Shown here: in pieces, positions 12,132 through 22,499 of the stretch | Position numbering within the stretch: the stretch's first letter is position 1 | Layout: each line of letters begins with the position of its first letter | Assembly (NCBI GenBank): GCA_010909165.1 | Contig: MU008233.1 | Location: 20,383-84,382 of the forward strand | Length of the DNA stretch: 64,000 nucleotides | Reading direction: 5' to 3' | Source: Anthoceros angustus | Lineage: Eukaryota > Streptophyta > Anthocerotopsida > Anthocerotales > Anthocerotaceae | The notes under the pieces: model-generated | Seen by the model: only the letters and a program-made list of their open reading frames with translations | Database searches by the model: none | Told to the model about the DNA's origin: nothing | Made by a program: the position numbers and the translations under genes

Positions 12132-14179
12132 GAACAACGGTGGACTACCTAGAGCTCAATTGTATACGCCAGAGGATATTGCATTTTCTTTTCGGGGTGA
12201 TGTGTATGGTTAAAGCCTAAACGATCGGAGTGTGTGGAGGGTATTTCCGACAAAATATGCTCCGCACACTTGAATTGCGACATGGGAGCCTTCATCAAAT
12301 CTAAGATAATCGAGGTGATATGCCTGAAACTTTTAGAAGTTTGTTTGTGAGCATGGTGGGTCCTGGTTTAGGGTCAAATCGGGCACAAAGCAGAGGATCC
12401 GTAGTTGCGCCTCCATGGAGGCTAAGAAGATCTTGGTATCCGCAGTTGCGCCTCTATGGAGGCTAAGACGATCTTGGTATCCGCAGTTGCGCCTCTATAG
12501 AGGCTACACTCCGAAAGAAAACTGCAATCAAAAGTGGATAGTTCGAGCTGATATGTGCAAAATTTGTGTACGCCGCTTGAAAGCAAACAGACTCGGAACG
12601 AAACTCGTAACCCGTCACGCTCCTGACCCTAACTTAAAACGCATCCCTCGTGTGCACATTGCACGGACGGAGTTCGTTCTTTGCCCTTCTGTGATTGGTT
12701 GTTCTAGAATGCATAATCGGGCGATGGAGGTTAGAAGCTGGTGGCGCGGGGACCACGGCACTTGCCACCTTTTCGTCGTGATCGACGTTGAGGCCGGATA
12801 TCCGTGCCCGGGCCTCCTTCCAGAAACGGCTTTGGTTGATACTTGTTACCATGGCTGAGCCTTTCCATGGGGATTTTGAAATCCTCTCCTCACTTCAATG
12901 GCTTAAATGTCCGAGAGGGGGACCATTTTTCTGTGAAGCTTGGGAGTGCTTGGGATCGGCGAAACATTGTACACAATTGCAATGCCGGCCGAGCTGCCCG
13001 TTTTTTTGGTAGCGAGAGACAAACGTATGCTCAAAGTCTCAATTTGAGACGGTGGTCATTTAGGGGTTAACTTCATCCCTGTCCAACCGGGCACATGAGC
13101 GTACATACATATACTGCAGTGGATGGTCCTCCCTACAAACTGAGTGCCCATTCCTCATGAAGTAATGGGGCCTACCATTTATGCATTCGGCCAAAGGCGG
13201 TCATCCACCAGTTCCAGGTGTTGATGCTTGTTAAGAGGCCATGCTATAGCTTCTTTCCGATCCTCCTCTGCCTCCTGCCCTAGATCGCGGCTTTAGGCAT
13301 AGAGGGCGAATATGCAGGTATAGAAGGCATCGTGGCTTAATACGAAGGCAATGAGGGCATCGCGACTTCGGGCATGGCGAGGCTTAGAAATTAGGTGAGG
13401 TTGGAGGGTTTCACCTCTCCCATTATCGGGCAAGTGTGGATTAAATACAAGTGTACAATAGAAAGTACAAGTGTTTGTAAGGTAGAAGTGGTTAGAGGTG
13501 GTTGTAATCAATATGACCGATAACTAAATAAAGTAACTACTTCTAACCTTATGAATTAATTAATTATTAAGTCTAGGGATTTCTAGGTGCCTAATGAATA
13601 ATCCCCTAATTAATAAAAGGTTTCATCACTCCCACTCACTATGAAGTAGGGGAGAAAATGAGCTAGATAATTATCCTAATATAACTGCTAGACTCCCACT
13701 AGAACAAAAGTTATGAAGCGAAATGAAAAAGCCAACATAAATTGAATTAAATGGATTTAAGTAAATAAGAAAGCACTGAAATAAGGAAAATAGGCTTAAA
13801 TACGGGAAAATCTTGTAGATAGGGAAAATGCCCTGTTATCCGAAATCTCGGACATGCGGTTATGGGGGGAACCCCTCACCATCATGTGAAAGGTGGTGTG
13901 TTTTTTCTCATTCTCTTGCGCAAGCAAGCGACACATGGCCTAATGTATGTAAGTCATAATGTGCATGGGTGCACGACAAGTGGTTGTAAGCCCTAATGTT
14001 AATGCGGACACAAGCACACCGGCACTCACAGAAAACCTATCTAAGGATGCCGGCATGCCGGTGCCCTATGGAGGGAGCATAAGAGCATAGGGCCCTATGG
14101 AGGGAGCATAAGAGCATAGGGTTCTAGCATATTGGAGCCTTCATTAGTATATATTATTTGCACATCATGAAGTTTTGTT

Positions 14180-14247
14180 GGCTCGTGGAGTTGGTGAAGT
14201 GGTAAAAAACTCCGCTAAGAATCATAGGTCGCGAGTTCGATATTTAA
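14180..14247 (+). repeat. tRNA-like (SINE-like) Pol III promoter unit, spacer 2
   Basis: The A-box candidate tggtgaagtgg (about 14192-14202) matches the consensus fully, and the B-box candidate gagttcgatat sits about 30 bp downstream. The 5' end starts ggctcgtgg. A cloverleaf does not close cleanly, so I read it as a tRNA-derived SINE head rather than a tRNA gene. Confidence 0.45.
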
Positions 14248-14733
14248 GTTGTAATTTTTATACTACTTAAGTTGAGTATCTTTGAGGGCGCTGCATGCCG
14301 GCGCCTTCACACATGCACCGTGCACCATACCTGGAGGTAAAATTCCGTCCACATAGACCAAACCATGACGAGGCAGTTGTAATTTTTATACTAGTTAAGT
14401 TGAGTATCTTTGAGGGCGCTGCATGCCGGCGCCCACACACATGCACCGTGCACCATACCTAGAGGTAAAATTCCGTCCACATAGACCAAACCATGACGAG
14501 GCAGTAACAAGACCCAAATGCGTAAACCGAGAACATCAAGAATCATGGGTTTTGGGATTGTACGGTGAATCTGAAATTAGTCCAAAGATTCTCAAAGTGG
14601 GTTTGTATAATCCGCCGCAGTAACAAGACCCAAATGCGTAAACCGAGAACATCAAGAATCATGGGTTTTGGGACAGTACGGTGAATCTGAAATTGGTCCA
14701 AAGATTCTCAAAGTGGGTTTGTATAATCCGCCG
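14248..14733. repeat. Two adjacent tandem duplications (128 bp x2, then 116 bp x2)
   Basis: Unit 1 occupies 14248-14375 and 14376-14503 and begins gttgtaatttttatact. Unit 2 occupies 14501-14616 and 14617-14733 and begins gcagtaacaagaccc. Copies within each pair are almost identical. Spacer 1 (about 5400-5760) retains degraded versions of both pairs, so the tandem duplications predate the segmental duplication. Confidence 0.85.
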
Positions 14734-14744
14734 GTTCAAATATT

Positions 14745-14909
14745 ATGGTGTTATTTGTAGATGATCGTATCTTTGCCTGCACTGACACCCACATATTGAA
14801 TAAGGTTAAAGACCTTTTAAGGCATGAATTTGAAATGAAAGATGTGGGTGAGTTGAAATTTTGTCTTGGTGTTCAAGTCCTTCGCAACAGAGATAGAGAT
14901 ACGTACTCG
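14745..14909 (+). mobile_element. Ty1/copia reverse transcriptase fragment, spacer 2
   Basis: The frame reads VLFVDD (the YVDD catalytic box) followed by NKVKDLLRHEFEMKDVGEL and CLGVQVLRNRDRD, the standard copia polymerase segment after the second catalytic aspartates. Flanking copia domains are absent. It is a short relic, duplicated with the spacer. Confidence 0.75.
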
Positions 14910-15114
14910 GCCATAGTTGTGGAACTAGCCACCTCCCCACTCCCTTGCACCACTGTTGCTGAATTAAGGGTCCCCCTACCATGTATAGACACTTTTTATT
15001 CCTAAAAATCCTAAGGTCCAAGGACCTTCTAACCTGGCCTGACATACACAGATTCGAGGTCCAAAGACTAATTATTCGTGAAAGTAAGTGCAATGGGCCA
15101 AGGACAATTTTTGG

Positions 15115-15123
15115 TATAAAAGG
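15115..15123 (+). promoter_or_regulatory. TATA-box candidate conserved between spacers (copy 2)
   Basis: This is the spacer 2 counterpart of 6094-6102. The block around tataaaagg is unusually well conserved between spacers. An ATG at 15168 opens only a short frame with no recognisable domain. Confidence 0.3.
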
Positions 15124-15399
15124 CCTTTGCCTCAGACATTTCCTAAGCACTCCATCACTCAAAACATGAAAAAAAACAGAAAAAACGTTCAAACCGACAG
15201 TCCGGGGAAGGTTAGTGTACGTGTGGACTTCCACATATGGCAAGCATCACAAACACGAACCAATATGCATTATAAAGATACCTACACTAGCTCTTACCCT
15301 CATATATGACAAAAGGCCATTGCACAATTCAAAATCCAAGGCCATAGGCTGCGAAGCGTGACTGGAAGGGGTCAATACCTAGGGCGGAAATTTAAGAAT

Positions 15400-16110
15400 A
15401 TGCCAACATTGCAATCTTGAGGAGATTGACGGCAAGCACCACATCTTTTTTACGAAGTAAAATTTCTAAATCTTGGTCCAAAAAAAGCCCTGAATAATTT
15501 TTGAGCAAATTCTTGACAAGAAAAAAGGCCAAACCCTGCGGTCATTGTGGGGTTTAAGGTGGCTACAAAGCCATTTCATCTTACAAGATTGTAGCAACCA
15601 TTTGGCTAGTTGCCAAAAAAGCATTGAGGCTTCATCAAGTTGCATTACTAAGCCAATGTTTGCACACTCATCATAGAGGTCAAAGTCTCCTTGGATGTCT
15701 TTCCTGTTGCCCCTTGCAATAAGAAGAAGAATTTTGCATGTGCTCTAGGTAAATTTTCCCATGGAGGAAGGGAGATACACATAACGGACCTGATAAAGTC
15801 TTCAAATACCTATCGTTGCTTTGTGGCCTCACTTATCTCCTTGTCTCTAATTTTAACCTCTCCGTACATGAGCTTGAGTTTTCAAACTTGCCCTGGTGAA
15901 GCTTCTATGATTTCTACTTGGCCAGCAAAATCAACTTCAAATTCTAAACCTAGTCCACTCTATCTGGAAGGCCAATAAGCACCAACCATAAAACATAACT
16001 GACCATGCTCAACATCCACTGCCCTTGTATTGTAGTCCTTCTTTAATTGCAGTAGAAAAACCATAATTGAGATTCAAATATCGTTGAGAGTGTTAGTCTC
16101 CACAATCCTT
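15400..16110 (-). other. Coding-like minus-strand patch of unknown origin in spacer 2
   Basis: On the minus strand both spacers give matching peptide-like runs such as RYLNLNYGFS, LQYKAVDVEHGQLCFMVG and LGLEFEVDFAGQVEIIEAS (here about 16110-15890; in spacer 1 about 6960-6720). In spacer 2 another run containing DEASMLFWQLAKWLLQSC follows at about 15640-15580. Frames are interrupted by indels. I do not recognise the family. It may be a decayed gene or transposon remnant. Confidence 0.3.
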
Positions 16111-16397
16111 TTTCTTCTTGAAGTTCCATCAGAGCTTCCGACACAATTATGCTTGTAAAATGACAACGCATCGACACTGGGAACCGGTGGGCGTCCGTCT
16201 TGGTGAACGTATGGTAGGCCCCATCACTTCGCGAGGAATGCGCGCTCAGATTCGTAGGGGGGACTAGCCTCTGCGGTATATGTATGCTCCTGTGTCCGTT
16301 GGGACAGGGAAGAGGTTAACCAAACACATCACCCCGAAAAGAAAATGCAATATCCGCTGGCGTATACAATTGAGCTCTAGGTAGTCCACCATTACTC

Positions 16398-19300
16398 TCA
16401 CGGTCGACCTTTACAACTGCAACAACCATCTGCGAATCGATGCACACGGTACCCATCCCTTACTACAATGTCTCTGTGTTCAAGCCTTGACATGATCTCC
16501 GTGGAACTGTGGCAGTCACTGCACATGCGTAGATTCTTCGTTACCACCAGAGGTGTCCCAGTCGGAGTGTTCAAGAGACCAAACGCCAGAGCTAGCTTCT
16601 CAGCATGCCCACAAAGCGCATCCTCCTTTTCCTTTTCCGACAGTGGCTTCAACACCAACTTTGTGTGAGGTACGTGGCCTCCTTCCTGTTTCACACGAGC
16701 ATTGGTGATCTCTACCTTAAGCGCAACATCTTCTCGCCTTTCGCCCACCAGAAATCTATGTACCTGCTTATTCACCTCAATGGTCGCCACTGCGGGTAAC
16801 TTGTTAGCTCCTGCTACCCTTCTTTGTGTTTCAATCCTGTCTACATCACTCCACCTACCAGCATCTGCGTAGGCATTGGCCATAAGCACATATGCGGGTG
16901 CATTCTGGGGGTCAAGCCTGACAATGCTTTCAAAACACCACCTCGCCCTCTCTATATCCCCGTGATGTTTGCAGGCATTCAACAAAGTCATGAATCCCAC
17001 AACATCACTTTGGCCCTCGCATGATAAAAGCATGTTCTCAGCCTCATCTAGATGGCCTGCACGCCCAAAAAGATCAATCATGCAGTGGTAATGCTCTCTA
17101 GTAGGCTTGATGCCATGCTGTTCAGCCATGGAATCAAAGTGCTTGCGACCCTCATGGACCAGTCCTCATGACTGCATGCTACTAGAAGGCAAGTAAAGTA
17201 GCATCATCAGGCTGAATACCGGCAACTAACATCTCCTCAAAACAAGCTAGTGCCTTGTGACCTTCATCACAAGTACCATACCCAGATATCAGGGTCCATG
17301 TCACCACATCCTTTCTGTTCATGCTGTCAAACCACAGGCATGCATCATCCAGTTCACCACATTTTGCATACATGTCTGGCAGTGTGCTGCCTGCCCTTCT
17401 GTAAGGCAGCGTGGCCAGGCCTTCAGAAGGCAAGCAAAAGTAACAGCCAAAAAAGGCCTCCTCCTCCATTTGTCCATACACAAGGCCTCTTGGCGAGTCC
17501 TTGCTGTGCATACCCAGCAATCAGGGCATTCCATGTCACCACATCCTTGTGTTCATGCTGTCAAAAACCTGGCGTCTTCCAGTTCACCACATTTTGCATA
17601 CATGTCCACCAGGCAGGTGCCCACCAGTATGTCATCCAGCAGTCCTCTTTGACAATCTGTGCTGCCTGCCCTTCTGTAAGGCACCAGTGCTTGCACAGGC
17701 CTTCAGAAGGCAAGCAGCGCAAAAAAACAAGGCCCTCCAGCTCCATTTGTCCATACAGACAAGCGCCTCTTGGCCAGTCCTTGCTGTGCATACCCAGATA
17801 TCAGCGCATTCCATGTCACCACCTTCATGCTGTCAAAATGCTGTGCATCTTCAATTCACCACATTTTGCATACCCAGATATCAGGGCAGTCCACCTTTGT
17901 GCATGCTGCCAAAAACTGTGCCTCTTTCACCACATTTTGCATACATGTCCACCAGGCAGTGCCCACCTACGTCATCTTTCAACAATCTGTGAGTGCAGCT
18001 GCCTGCCCTTTTGTAAGGCACCAGTGCTTCCACAGGCCTTCAGAAGGCAAGCAAAAGTAACATGGTCAGCCAAAATCAGGCCCTCTCCTCCATTTGTCCA
18101 TACACAACAAGCGCCTGGCCAAGTCCTTGCTGTGCATACCCAGCAATCAGGGCATTCCATGTCACCACATCCTTGTGGCCATGCTGTCAAAAACCTGGCG
18201 TGCATCTTCAGTTCACCACATTTTGCATACATGTCCACCAGGCAGGTGCCAACAAACAAGTGAGGAATGCCACTGTGCAACACATCACAGTGCACTTTCT
18301 GCCAGATTCCAAGTCGGGCAAATGCACAAGCTTGAAGGGCAGCTACAAAGACGTGAGCATCCGCCTTCACTCCTGACCTACGCATCTCATGGTACAGTTG
18401 TATGGCCTCATTAGGTTTCCCATGCTTGTGTATGCGGAGATTATGGAAGACCACATGAAGGCATCTGGTTTGCCCACCCTGGTGAACACATCCATGGCCT
18501 CCTCTAGCCTACCTCCACATGCATACATGCGCAAGATATGGTTCCCCAAGTATGCATTCGACTCGTACCCAAGTTTGACACTGAGATCATGAACTCGTCG
18601 CCCCACAACCAAATCCTTCTTAGCTGTACACAGTTTCAGCACAGTGTAAAACAGAGACTGAAAAGAGTCTGTCTGCCAGAGATTCCAGGGCTCCAACGGC
18701 CTCAGAAAGCTTCCCCTGCTGACATAACATGCTCACGGTTCCAGCCGTCACGATGCCCATTTCCGATCCTTCACGCCTTCTTCAGGTTATCCGGAGAGCT
18801 CGACTTGGAAGGAGAGGCACCATGACCCATCTGCATATCCAAGGAAACGAGCTGCTCATCAACCCAAGCTGGCTTAAACACGTTGTTTAACCACAGGACC
18901 TCGCCGGACCCCTTACGCCGGAAGTCAGGCGAACGGGAGCTCTTCTTATCTCGTCTGTTGTCCACCACATGGTAGGGTCCAGAAAAATTGTTGCCACAAG
19001 TGCTCCTGCTCCTGGCGACGACCATCATGGAAACCCGTCCCCACACATTTCTCGGAAGTGGAAGTGCTGGGCCTTACACTGCTGCACCAGGAGGCTTTGG
19101 TTGCCAGGGGTTGACTCCTAAGATGTGGTGAGCGGAGCTCCTTGTAGAATCCTGTACACACACCAATGTGTTGGGTCCAAAGCAGGTCTGGTTGCCATAC
19201 TGGCCATCGTTCAGGGACCGCTGTCGGAAGATGAGTCCCACGAGAGACTGTAGCAGGATTCTCAGGTACTGTGCATGACCACACCACCCTGAAGGATAGT

Positions 19301-19878
19301 GCCGAGAGAGAAACGGGGCCCGTGCAGGAGGTCCCCGCCTGGTACCGGCTCCGTTTCTCAGAGCGCTAGGTCTCTCTAATGCACTCATCGGGTACCCAAG
19401 CAGATGCGTGAATCCTTGGTTAACGCTAATCCGGAGAGCTCCACTTGCAAGGAGAGGCACCATGACCCATCTGCATATCCAAGGAGACCAGCTTCTCATC
19501 AACCCAAGCTGGCTTAAACATGTTGTTTAACCACAGCACCTCGCCGGACCCCTTACGCCGGAAGTCAGGCGAACGGGAGCTCTTCTTATCTCGTCTGTTG
19601 TCCCACCACCTGGTAGGGTCCAGAAAGAATTGCTGCCACAAAGATTGTTGCTCTTGCTCCTGGCAACGACCGGCATCGCTGGAAAACCCGTCCCTGCCCA
19701 CACACTTTCTCGACAGTGGAAGTGCTGGGCTCCGCACACTGCTGCACCTGGAGGCTTTGTTTGCCAGGGGTTGACTCCCTAAGATGGAGTGAGCGGGAGC
19801 TCCTGGTGGAATCCCTGGACACACACCAGTCGCAATTTGTTGCGTCGACAACGGGTCAGGTTGCCATACTGTGACCAT
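16398..19878 (-). pseudogene. PPR copy D: two PDF units, three P-L-S modules, intact DYW:KP-like C-terminus
   Basis: The 5' part (19878-18780) encodes MVTVWQPD and two PDF-motif units (about 19650-19530 and 19000-18890), each with WDNRRDKKSSRSPDFRRK and GEVLWL. The MQMGHGAS linker and the LCTAKKDLVVGRRVHDLSVK PPR start follow (about 18650-18590). Three P-L-S modules (L motifs near 18050, 17720 and 17430) are broken by indels. The last 243 codons (17129-16398) are one clean frame with the S2-like motif, ESIVRLDPQNAPAYVLMANA (E motif), NKLPAVATIEV in place of the PG box, HAEKLALAFGLL, MCSDCHSS and terminal CCSCKGRP. In the KPAxA position this copy reads KLPAVA. Expected role: organelle RNA editing. 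The clean C-terminus suggests recent function, with middle breaks possibly from assembly of near-identical modules. Confidence 0.78.
18780..19878 (-). repeat. Tandem duplication of the PDF-motif exon unit in copy D
   Basis: Two units, about 19878-19440 and 19230-18790, each contain a WQPD start-like segment, the LWQQFF/WDNRRDKK/PDFRRK core and the MFKPAWVDE-LVSLDMQMGHGA tail. The 200 bp between them are not homologous to the unit. In copy A the second unit lacks the WQPD part, so the two duplications have different boundaries. Confidence 0.65.
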
Positions 19879-20300
19879 CGTTCAGGGACCGCTGTCGGAA
19901 GACGGGTCTAACAAACGACTATCGAGGATGCCCAGGTATCGTGCATGACCACACCATACGAGCTAACACCGATGCCGCAGCCCAAGGAACAGATAAAAGC
20001 AACCTATAGTTTCCCCGGCCGCTGTGCGTACTTTGCCGTCCGGAAGTTGGTGCTGTTTGTGGCTACTACCGGAGGGAGCACGTGACAGAATTGAAAGACG
20101 TTTTGATTGCAATTGCCCTTCGTTGAATCACCAGCTGCTGCCCTTCACCCCTCACTGAATCACCTCAAATCCAACTCTTTATAATATATATTCTCTCTCC
20201 TGGGCGTAGATAGCCAGACTCGAACTAAGTGTGTATTCTATCAATAAAAGAGCCAGTTGGGCGTGGATAGGCTGCTCACTAAAATCGTGGATAGGCCGCT
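19879..20300. other. Upstream region of PPR copy D, no gene seen
   Basis: There is no recognisable coding sequence. The proximal part (about 19880-20000) is homologous to the DNA upstream of copy E (35760-35860), so it may hold shared promoter elements. A 45-bp string at about 20205-20250 (ending attctatcaataaaag) recurs in the same orientation at 25137-25182 outside the far end of the adjacent transposon. Confidence 0.5.
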
Positions 20301-20319
20301 CACTAAAATTCGTCGGGGG

Positions 20320-20359
20320 GGGTTTAATGCTTGGTTGCCTTGATGTGGTGGGGCCTACC
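20320..20359 (+). repeat. Left terminal inverted repeat of the MULE
   Basis: About 40 bp that match the reverse complement of 25075-25116 with few mismatches. Similarity probably extends outward for about 20 bp more (tcactaaaattcg here versus tcactatagttca). Confidence 0.7.
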
Positions 20360-21004
20360 ATCTCCGTGACTTGCGACCGGGAGCACGAGCCGGGAGCCAG
20401 GAGCCGGGAGCCGGGTGAGTTCACCATACACATGGAAACATACGTGACCGTTGCGAACACATGGGCACATACTGTACATGAGAACAAGAACGCATCTCGT
20501 GTGAGTGGCTAAGAACCCAAAGATGTAGAGCACGCGGGATGAGGCCTGGTATACGAGATGCTTGTTGTCGTATATATTTTCTGCTGGATATAACCGAATT
20601 TTGGTACAGGGTAATCAAATTGAAGCTTGTCTAAAGAGCGACAGCATGAGCTATTGTTCAAAGCCAAAAACATAGAGCATTCAAGGTTGAGGCGTGATAA
20701 CAGAGATGCCCATTTTCGTTCATAACTTATGCTAGACACAACCAAGATGTAATATAGGGCAATCAAATTGAAGCTTGTCCATAGGGCTACAGAATGAGCT
20801 ATAGCTCATTCCGTATAAACATATGTGGAACACGCACTAAGAGTTTGAAATTCAAAGAGCACAAATTGTTCATCGAACAATTCTGATGAACATCAATATC
20901 CAAGTTCGCATTCAGAAAGCTGAACATGATGAGTTTGAAACTGGCTTTCCGATGACCTATCTTACAAAATTTATAGCCAAGTAAGGCATGAAATAGCCAC
21001 AAAT

Positions 21005-22495
21005 CTCATCCTTCCCTTTCTTCAAGATACCTACGTTCAGCACCTTGGTGCAACACCTCTAGCATCTTTGGCTTCTGCCGACGGGTTGCAGGCTTCCAAG
21101 TATTCATCTCCACAATACATTTTTTCCTCTTTAAAGAATCTCCAAAGCCATTGTCCAATTTGAGTAAATGGCCTTGAAATGTGGACACTGCACCATTGGC
21201 ACATTTTCGTGCCCATTTAACTTGGAGAAGCAACATAGAAAGCTGCATGAGTATCTTTGGAGCAAGGAAGCATCAATGCACCATTCCACACTTCTTTCCA
21301 TATATTTTCCAAGCTCTGGTATGAAGCAACGGCCTTCACTTGTGGCTTTACGTTGCCAAATGGCAGCTGTTGGCAATGATTCAGTCTTCTGAGTTGTGAA
21401 AATAGGTGTCTCCTCCTCGTGCACCGCCTGTTCACAAGGCATATGTTGGTCCAACAGAATGCGGAGAGACATGGACATGTCCTCTTCTAGCCATAAACTA
21501 ACTAGCTGGTGTGGATACTAGTTCCCCTTTGAGGTATAATATCTTAGCTTGGTGCTTGCAAAAGAAACCTTGAGTGCCTGGACAATGCAAGTCCAATGCA
21601 CTTACAATGAAGATGGTATAGATCAACTTCGATCGCAACTCCTCACAAAAGCTGGTCCATCAATTGTGGTTGGTAATGTGACAGGTGAGTCGAATGGATT
21701 GGGAACCCAAGATTGCATTGTCCACGATTGCTGCTTCCTTGCATTGTACGAATCCATGCTCCTTTGTGAAATGCTTATACCGGTAGATTTTTCGTTTCCG
21801 AGTGTGGAGCTAATCCAACCATCTTCCTCGCAGCTAACAAAATCATGGCGAGACTTCAAAACCCATGCCAGCTCGATAGCGAGTTACAATCTTGGCTGCG
21901 TGCCTCATAGTTACGATACCCTTTAACCATAAGGAAGCACACGTGCCATTGTTTTGAAATACTCAATGAAACTCGGGCCTCTCCAAAATCTACATACACT
22001 TGTTGCAGCATTTTGTGGGCCTCATCTTCAATTTACCGCGGATAGGTACATAATGTGACCAAGGCTGGAAGATTGCAACGAACTTCCCGATTCGGACCTT
22101 CAACAACAAATGTCGTAACCGCACTTTCGACATGCCACAACATAACCGACGCCCATACATTGTGAATGGTTGCAATTTACTGCATAATCTACCTTGGTTG
22201 CCATTCTGGCGATTACCAATATGGTCCTTGAAGCTTGCAACCAAGGCGAATATCTCTGTTGTCCCTATCGTAACAATCCAACAGCACTCCGTTATAGTAA
22301 CTATCAAACACCAAAAGTGTACAAGTGAAACTTGTATTTGTTGGTCCCGAGCGTGGCGTCCATGGATATGACATTCCCATTCCCAAAGCATAATCATGGA
22401 ACGCTGGAAATCGGTTTGCAAGCCAATCACTAAGGGGAGGAACAGAATGATACGGACAAGGTCCTTGTGAGCCTCTATCCACAACCAACACTAAT
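21005..22495 (-). pseudogene. MULE-type transposase, partial tandem copy 2
   Basis: This segment repeats about 22500-24030 in the same orientation with many small indels. It keeps the LVIGLQTDF, NKYK-like, AFKDHIG and LLLKVRI segments and the C-terminal region (MSMSLRI, KPQVKAVASYQSLENIWKEV at 21478-21131) but lacks the N-terminal DNA-binding region. It is non-autonomous as it stands. Confidence 0.65.
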
Positions 22496-22499
22496 CTCA

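Larger units (their letters stand above)
12132..16397. repeat. Segmental duplication spacer, copy 2 (fuller copy)
   Basis: This is homologous to 3551-7190. It lies between PPR copies C and D just as spacer 1 lies between A and B, so the duplicated unit is the whole inverted pair plus spacer. Near 12405-12510 the phrase gttgcgcctc-tatggaggct occurs three times as a small tandem array. The segment has no intact gene. Confidence 0.85.

Noticed and set aside
14745-14909. Full copia element in the spacer
   Set aside because: Only the polymerase segment around VDD is present; no gag, integrase, RNase H or LTR adjoins it.
17250-18263. Plus-strand frame of 337 codons
   Set aside because: Antisense shadow of PPR copy D modules; no independent domain.
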